Under the pieces are notes generated by a model. That model was not told the origin of the DNA. It saw only the letters and a list, made by a program, of their open reading frames with translations, and ran no database searches. Both the position numbers and the translations under genes were made by a program. From NCBI RefSeq assembly GCF_024734405.1, contig NZ_CP059556.1:558001-622000 (forward strand): 64,000 nt of DNA. Direction: 5' to 3'. This document shows positions 59,908 to 64,000 of the stretch, piece by piece (positions within the stretch are counted from its first letter, which is position 1; each line of letters begins with the position of its first letter). Source of the stretch: Saccharopolyspora gregorii (GTDB lineage Bacteria > Actinomycetota > Actinomycetes > Mycobacteriales > Pseudonocardiaceae).

Positions 59908-61031
59908 ACGACCGGTCCGCGCTGCCCGACCTCGCCTCGCGCGCCGTCGGCGGCGCCGTCGTGCACGCCAACGACGAGCTGTTCGCCGAACGCGAGAACC
60001 TGATCAAACCCGCCGCGCCCGCCTACCAGCCCTACACGTTCGGCCACAAAGGACAGGTCTACGACGGGTGGGAGACCCGGCGGCGTCGCGAACCGGGCCA
60101 CGACTTCGCGCTGATCCGCCTCGGGCTGCCCGGGATCGTGCGGCGGCTCGTGGTGGACACCGCGTTCTTCACGGGCAACTACCCGCCCGAGGTGTCCGTG
60201 CAGGGCGCGGCCGTGGACGGGTACCCGAGCCCGGCGGAACTCCTCGACGCCGACTGGGTGGAGCTGCTGCCCGCCTCGCCGGTCCGCGGCGACACCGAGA
60301 ACTCCTTCGACGTGGACACCGCGCTGCGCTGCACCCACCTGAAGCTGTGCATGCACCCGGACGGCGGCATCGCCCGGTTGCGCGCCCGCGGCGAACCCGT
60401 CGCCGACCCGCGGTGGGCGCGCGGCGAGTTCGACCTGGCCGCGCTGGAGCACGGCGGGCACGTCACCGGGTGCAGCAACATGTTCTACAGCTCGCCGTCG
60501 AACCTGCTCGCGCCCGGCCGGGCCGCCGTGATGGGCGAGGGCTGGGAGACCGCGCGGCGCCGCGACGACGGCAACGACTGGGTGGAGGTGGGGCTCGCCG
60601 CCGCCGGCGTGCTCACCGCCGCCGAGCTCGACACCAGCCACTTCGTCGGCAACGCGCCCGGCTGGGCGACTCTGTCCGGTGTGGACGGACGGGTGGCCGA
60701 TCCGGCGGATCCCGCGGCGTGGCGGGAGATCCTGCCGCGCACCCGGTTGCAACCCGACACCCGGCACCGGTTCCGGCTGCACTCCGGCGCCGAGTTCACC
60801 CACGTGCGGCTCGACGTGCACCCGGACGGCGGCATGGCGCGGCTGCGGCTGCACGGCACCGCCACCGCCGACGGGCACGCCGACCTGGTGCGCCGCTGGT
60901 CCGCCGCGGTGCCGCCGGAGTACGCGCGGGCCGTGCTGCTCGACTGCGGGGTCCCGGCGGACACCGCCGCCGAGCTCGCCGCCGCGTCCGGTCCCGACGC
61001 CGACACCGCGCTGGCGGCGGCTTTCCGCTGA
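59904..61031 (+). CDS. alc: Allantoicase
   Basis: A 375-residue enzyme that splits allantoate into ureidoglycolate and urea. Two jelly-roll repeats are visible: [20 protein letters not shown] and [20 protein letters not shown] open each, and [16 protein letters not shown] and [19 protein letters not shown] close each. After the second repeat, about 55 residues (ending [20 protein letters not shown]) extend past the usual end. The extension ([20 protein letters not shown]) faintly recalls the N-terminus of OHCU decarboxylases. No ureidoglycolate lyase gene is in the window. Confidence 0.94.
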   Translation: MNDRSALPDLASRAVGGAVVHANDELFAERENLIKPAAPAYQPYTFGHKGQVYDGWETRRRREPGHDFALIRLGLPGIVRRLVVDTAFFTGNYPPEVSVQGAAVDGYPSPAELLDADWVELLPASPVRGDTENSFDVDTALRCTHLKLCMHPDGGIARLRARGEPVADPRWARGEFDLAALEHGGHVTGCSNMFYSSPSNLLAPGRAAVMGEGWETARRRDDGNDWVEVGLAAAGVLTAAELDTSHFVGNAPGWATLSGVDGRVADPADPAAWREILPRTRLQPDTRHRFRLHSGAEFTHVRLDVHPDGGMARLRLHGTATADGHADLVRRWSAAVPPEYARAVLLDCGVPADTAAELAAASGPDADTALAAAFR

Positions 61032-61155
61032 GCGGCCGGCCTTTCCGCCCGACCGGCCTGGCTTTTCGCCGACCGACCGGAGCGGGCACCGGAAGTCGGG
61101 TGCGCCGCGGCACCGCCGACCTAGCGTGGTGGGCACCAGGAGGAAGGAGGACCCG

Positions 61156-62016
61156 GTGCTGGATCGGCTGAACGCGGCCCTGGACCACGCGGAGGAGCAC
61201 CTCGGCGACACCGTCGACGTGGGCGAGCTCGCGCGGATCACGGCCACCTCCGAGTACCACTTCCGGCGGATGTTCTCCGCGCTGGCGGGCATGCCGTTCT
61301 CGGAGTACCTGCGGCGCAGGCGGCTCACCCTCGCCGGGGCGGAAGTGCTCGCCGGGCGGCGGACGTTGCTGGACATCGCCGTCCGGTACGGCTACGGCTC
61401 GGGGGAGGCGTTCGCGCGGGCGTTCCGCGCGGTGCACGGCGTCGGCCCCGGCGAAGCCCGCCGCGACGGCGCCGCGCTGCGGTCCCAGCAGCGGATCTGC
61501 TTCCGGCTCATCGTCGAAGGGAGCAGCGAGATGCGCTACCGCATCGTGCGCCGCGAGGCGTTCCACGTCGTCGGCCGGAAGGCGCGGGTACCGCTCGTGC
61601 ACGAAGGCCCCAACCCGGCGATCGTCGAGCACGTCCGCGGCATCGGCCCGGACGAGCTGCGGCGCATCGCCGCCCTGTCCGACCAGGAACCGGCCGGTGT
61701 CATCGCCGCCACCGACGACCTGGACGACAGCCGTGCCGAGGGAACCACGCTCGACTACTACCACGGGGCGGTGGCCCGGGATCCCGGGCCGGACGACCTG
61801 GACTCGCTGGCCGTCCCCGCCGGGGCCTGGGCGGTGTTCGAGGTCTCCGGCGAGTTCCCGCACGCGATCCAGTACCTGTGGCGCGACGTCTACACCGAGT
61901 GGTTCCCGTCGAACCCCTACCGCAGCAGGCCCGGCCCGGAACTCCTCCGCACCGAGGTGTCCGAGGACGGCACCCGCGGCGAAGCCGAGCTGTGGATCCC
62001 GGTCGAAGAGGCCTGA
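61156..62016 (+). CDS. AraC-type regulator fused to GyrI-like effector domain
   Basis: A 286-residue protein in the Rob-type arrangement: N-terminal AraC/XylS double helix-turn-helix (GELARITATSEYHFRRMFSA and DIAVRYGYGSGEAFARAFRA) and a C-terminal GyrI/SOUL-like ligand domain (RYRIVRREAFHVVGRKARVP, LDYYHGAVARDPG, WAVFEVSGEFPHAIQYLW). Such proteins sense diffusible drugs or lipophilic compounds. The GTG at 61156 follows AGGAAGGAGG. It stands alone after alc, with its own leader, and is unlikely to belong to allantoin metabolism. Confidence 0.88.
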   Translation: MLDRLNAALDHAEEHLGDTVDVGELARITATSEYHFRRMFSALAGMPFSEYLRRRRLTLAGAEVLAGRRTLLDIAVRYGYGSGEAFARAFRAVHGVGPGEARRDGAALRSQQRICFRLIVEGSSEMRYRIVRREAFHVVGRKARVPLVHEGPNPAIVEHVRGIGPDELRRIAALSDQEPAGVIAATDDLDDSRAEGTTLDYYHGAVARDPGPDDLDSLAVPAGAWAVFEVSGEFPHAIQYLWRDVYTEWFPSNPYRSRPGPELLRTEVSEDGTRGEAELWIPVEEA

Positions 62017-62030
62017 CGAACTGGTTCCCC

Positions 62031-62076
62031 GTCTTCGAACTCGGTTTGCGCCGGGCTCGGGTAGCGGAACCTCACC
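62031..62076 (-). repeat. Structured repeat, inverted end fragment (copy D)
   Basis: GTCTTCGAACTCGGTTTGCG (62031-62050) is the exact reverse complement of the 3' end of copy B (57764-57783). It is followed by CTCGGGTAGCGGAACCTCAC, the complement of the conserved GAGGTTCCGCCACCCGAG with one change. Only the 3' end of the element is present; it lies 83 bp before copy C in opposite orientation. Confidence 0.75.
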
Positions 62077-62158
62077 GGTTCCCTCGCCGCCCGCGTTCCC
62101 GGTGTGGCCGCGATTTCTGAGCTACCGGTCCGCTGATTTCCACCCGTGCCCCGCAGTC

Positions 62159-62329
62159 GTGTCCGTTTCCCGTCAGCGGCGAAGCCGCTGAGCCGCCGAC
62201 CGAGCACGCAGCAGGACCACCCGCGGGTTCTCAGCGCCCTCCTCGCGAGGACAGCTTTTTCGCCTGTGGCGGAGCCACCGGTGAAAAAGATCCCGCAGCG
62301 AGGAGGGCGCTGAGGTTCCGCCACCCGAG
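62159..62329 (+). repeat. Structured intergenic repeat, copy C (full length)
   Basis: A 171-bp element between the AraC and MarR genes that aligns with copy A over its whole length. Hairpin 1 is CAGCGGC-GAA-GCCGCTG (62174-62190). The long stem (62232-62246 with 62298-62312) has arms CAGCGCCCTCCTCGC and GCGAGGAGGGCGCTG, perfectly paired. Inside are CTTTTTC/GAAAAAG (62255-62261 with 62283-62289) and the GTGGC-GGA-GCCAC hairpin (62266-62278). Compared with copy A, G-C becomes C-G at one base pair of the long stem and GATTTC/GAAATC becomes CTTTTTC/GAAAAAG, keeping the pairing. Confidence 0.87.
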
Positions 62330-62359
62330 TGCTACGCAAGCGGAGTGGAACACCATCTT

Positions 62360-62379
62360 CATGTCAGAATGCTGACATG
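62360..62379. promoter_or_regulatory. MarR operator overlapping its own start codon
   Basis: CATGTCAG-AATG-CTGACATG is a perfect 8-bp inverted repeat whose right arm ends in the ATG at 62377. A bound MarR dimer would block translation initiation or an adjacent promoter, which suggests tight autoregulation. Confidence 0.7.
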
Positions 62380-62823
62380 AGTGGTTCCGGTGTTGAGCTG
62401 GAGACGTCCCTGGGCTACCTGCTCAAAGAGGTGTCGAGCACGCTCCGCGCAGCCGTGGAGGAGGTGCTGCGGCCGCTCGGGATGACCGTCACGCACTACT
62501 CCTGCCTGGAGCTGCTGGCGCAACGGCCGGGCCTGTCCAACTCCGAGCTCGCGCGGGGCGCGTTCGTGACGCGGCAGTCGATGAACGTGCTGCTGCGGAA
62601 CCTGGAGCGCGACGGCTACGTGACCAGGCCCGCCGAGGCGCCGGTCGGCAAGGCGCTGCCCGCACGGCTCACGCCCAGCGGCCGGCGCAGCCTGGAGCAG
62701 GCCAGCGCGGCCGTCCGGGACGTCGAGCGCCGGATGCTCGGCGAGCTGACCGAAGCGGAGCAGGCTGAGGCGTTCCGGCTGCTCAAGAGCATGATCTACT
62801 CGCTGCGGGAGCGGTCCGGCTGA
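62377..62823 (+). CDS. MarR-family regulator
   Basis: A 148-residue winged-helix regulator: LGYLLKEVSSTLRAAVEEVL, the recognition helix segment FVTRQSMNVLLRNLERDGYV and the wing RPAEAPVGKALPARLTPSG. The ATG at 62377 sits inside a perfect palindrome (62360-62379). No target gene is adjacent, since tsaD downstream is convergent, so it may act on distant genes. Confidence 0.88.
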   Translation: MSGSGVELETSLGYLLKEVSSTLRAAVEEVLRPLGMTVTHYSCLELLAQRPGLSNSELARGAFVTRQSMNVLLRNLERDGYVTRPAEAPVGKALPARLTPSGRRSLEQASAAVRDVERRMLGELTEAEQAEAFRLLKSMIYSLRERSG

Positions 62824-62922
62824 TCGGTCGCCGGGCTCGTCCGGCTGTCCGGGTTCGACCGGTCGGCCAGCTCGACCGGCTGTCCGGTCCGATCGGCTGC
62901 CCGGTCCGACCCTGCGGGCCGG
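62824..62922. repeat. Short irregular CCGGCTGTCCGG-type repeats
   Basis: The 99-bp gap between the convergent MarR and tsaD genes consists of overlapping words such as CCGGCTGTCCGG and GACCGGTCGGCC with partial dyads. It may terminate from both sides, but no single dominant hairpin emerges. Confidence 0.4.
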
Positions 62923-63981
62923 TCAGCTCAGGACGATCGTCTCCACCGGCAGGCCGGGCGTGGCGGAGAGGTCCAGCGGGGACGGCTTCGCGCCTGCGGC
63001 CACCACGTGCGCGCCGAGCGCGGCGATCATCGCGCCGTTGTCGGTGCACAGCCGGGGCCGCGGCACCCGCAGCTCGATCCCCGCCGCCGCGCACCGCTCC
63101 GCGGCCAGCGCGGACAGCCGCGAATTCGCCGCCACGCCACCGGAGATCACCAGCGTGCCCACCCCGAGGTCCTGCGCCGCGCGCACCGCCTTGAACGTGA
63201 GCACGTCCGCCACGGCCTCCTGGAACGAGGCGCACACGTCGGCGACCGGGATCTCCCGCCCGGCCCGCTGCTCGCCCTCGACCCAGCGGGCCACCGCGGT
63301 CTTCAACCCGGAGAACGAGAAGTCGTGCCGCGAATCGCGCGGCCCGGTCAGCCCGCGCGGGAACGCGATCGCCTTCGGATTCCCCTGCTCGGCCAGCCCG
63401 TCGATCGGCGGCCCGCCCGGGTACGGCAGGTCGAGGATGCGGGCGACCTTGTCGTAGGCCTCCCCGGCGGCGTCGTCGATGGTGGAGCCGACCTGGGTGA
63501 TCCGCTCCGCGATGCCCTCGACCAGCAGCAGCTGGCTGTGCCCGCCGGAGACCAGCAGCGCCAGGCAGCGCGGCGGCAGCGGACCGTGCTGCAAGGTGTC
63601 CACGGCGACGTGCCCGCCGAGGTGGTTCACCCCGTACAGCGGGACGTCCAGCGCCACCGAGTAGGCCTTGGCGGCGGCGACGCCCACCATCAGCGCACCG
63701 GCCAGGCCGGGTCCCGCCGTCACCGCGATGGCGTCCACATCGGACAGTTCGAGCCCGGATTCGTCCAGCGCGCGGCGCATCGTCGGCGCCATCGCGGTCA
63801 GGTGCGCCCGGCTGGCGATCTCCGGCACGACCCCGCCGAAGCGGGCGTGCTCGTCGACGCTGGAGGCCACGGCGTCCGCGAGCAGCTCCACCGAGCCGTC
63901 CGCGCCGAGCCGCACCAGCCCGACCCCGGTCTCGTCGCAGGAGCTCTCGATGCCGAGCACGATCCGGTCGGTGGTGGTCAT
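62923..63981 (-). CDS. tsaD: tRNA N6-adenosine threonylcarbamoyltransferase
   Basis: A 352-residue ASKHA-fold enzyme transferring the threonylcarbamoyl group to A37 of tRNA, acting with TsaB and TsaE. It starts with [16 protein letters not shown] and has [17 protein letters not shown], the metal-binding NHLGGHV, the [15 protein letters not shown] loop, [18 protein letters not shown] and the C-terminal [10 protein letters not shown]. Its ATG lies within TCATGA, with a short frame (reading EGGGAS before a stop) ending in the overlap, so an upstream gene, probably rimI, should follow beyond the window edge at 64000 on the minus strand. Confidence 0.96.
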   Translation of the reverse strand: MTTTDRIVLGIESSCDETGVGLVRLGADGSVELLADAVASSVDEHARFGGVVPEIASRAHLTAMAPTMRRALDESGLELSDVDAIAVTAGPGLAGALMVGVAAAKAYSVALDVPLYGVNHLGGHVAVDTLQHGPLPPRCLALLVSGGHSQLLLVEGIAERITQVGSTIDDAAGEAYDKVARILDLPYPGGPPIDGLAEQGNPKAIAFPRGLTGPRDSRHDFSFSGLKTAVARWVEGEQRAGREIPVADVCASFQEAVADVLTFKAVRAAQDLGVGTLVISGGVAANSRLSALAAERCAAAGIELRVPRPRLCTDNGAMIAALGAHVVAAGAKPSPLDLSATPGLPVETIVLS

Positions 63982-64000
63982 GACGCACCACCTCCCTCCG

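Overview
The window is chromosomal DNA of a very GC-rich actinomycete, with frequent GTG starts, ATGA stop/start overlaps and almost only G or C in third codon positions. An ESX-4-type secretion locus next to rplM-rpsI-glmM-glmS-alr, two XRE/DUF397 regulator families and spore/GerW-like proteins point to the Pseudonocardiaceae. Saccharopolyspora is my best guess, but this is inference from gene content, not a database match.

Layout. 1-2.7 kb: 3' part of citrate synthase, a 34-bp tandem hairpin array and a class I photolyase. 3-20 kb: a type VII secretion locus of ESX-4 type (eccE, eccB, mycP, eccD, eccC, an Hsp70-like membrane protein, two WXG100 proteins and further candidate substrates), with an XRE/DUF397 pair inserted. 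20.4-35.3 kb: a conserved housekeeping run, rplM-rpsI, glmM, a second set of T7SS-like substrates and small membrane proteins, glmS, nnr, alr, a hydrolase and tsaE. 35.5-48 kb: accessory region with an IclR regulator, aceB, a DUF6986 protein, two TetR systems, a small Ser/Thr kinase, an NmrA-type oxidoreductase, an XRE regulator followed by four tandem DUF397 genes, and a secreted subtilase. 48.5-61 kb: a secreted GH43 enzyme, then a nearly complete urate-to-ureidoglycolate pathway (urate permease, uricase, HIU hydrolase, OHCU decarboxylase, NCS1 permease, racemase, allantoinase, allantoicase) with glycerate kinase and two or three local regulators. 61-64 kb: AraC/GyrI and MarR regulators, then tsaD on the minus strand at the right edge.

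How the parts work together. Urate catabolism yields ureidoglycolate and then glyoxylate. Malate synthase (aceB) and glycerate kinase are the two usual exits for glyoxylate carbon, and an IclR regulator sits divergently beside aceB. The T7SS locus keeps the ESX-4 neighbourhood known from mycobacteria (secretion genes beside rplM-rpsI-glmM) but also carries an eccE. The tsaE-tsaB-rimI-tsaD cluster typical of actinobacteria is broken here: tsaE is at 34.9 kb on the plus strand and tsaD at 63 kb on the minus strand, with about 27 kb of accessory genes between them.

The least explained signals are non-coding. One is a dispersed intergenic element of about 170 bp with three nested hairpins and compensatory base changes between copies (2777-2948, 62159-62329, a shorter form at 57676-57783 and an inverted end at 62031-62076). 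Another is a family of long inverted repeats built on GAACGGACCGTTC, found in three intergenic clusters of two to three copies. The third is the 34-bp tandem hairpin array upstream of the photolyase gene.
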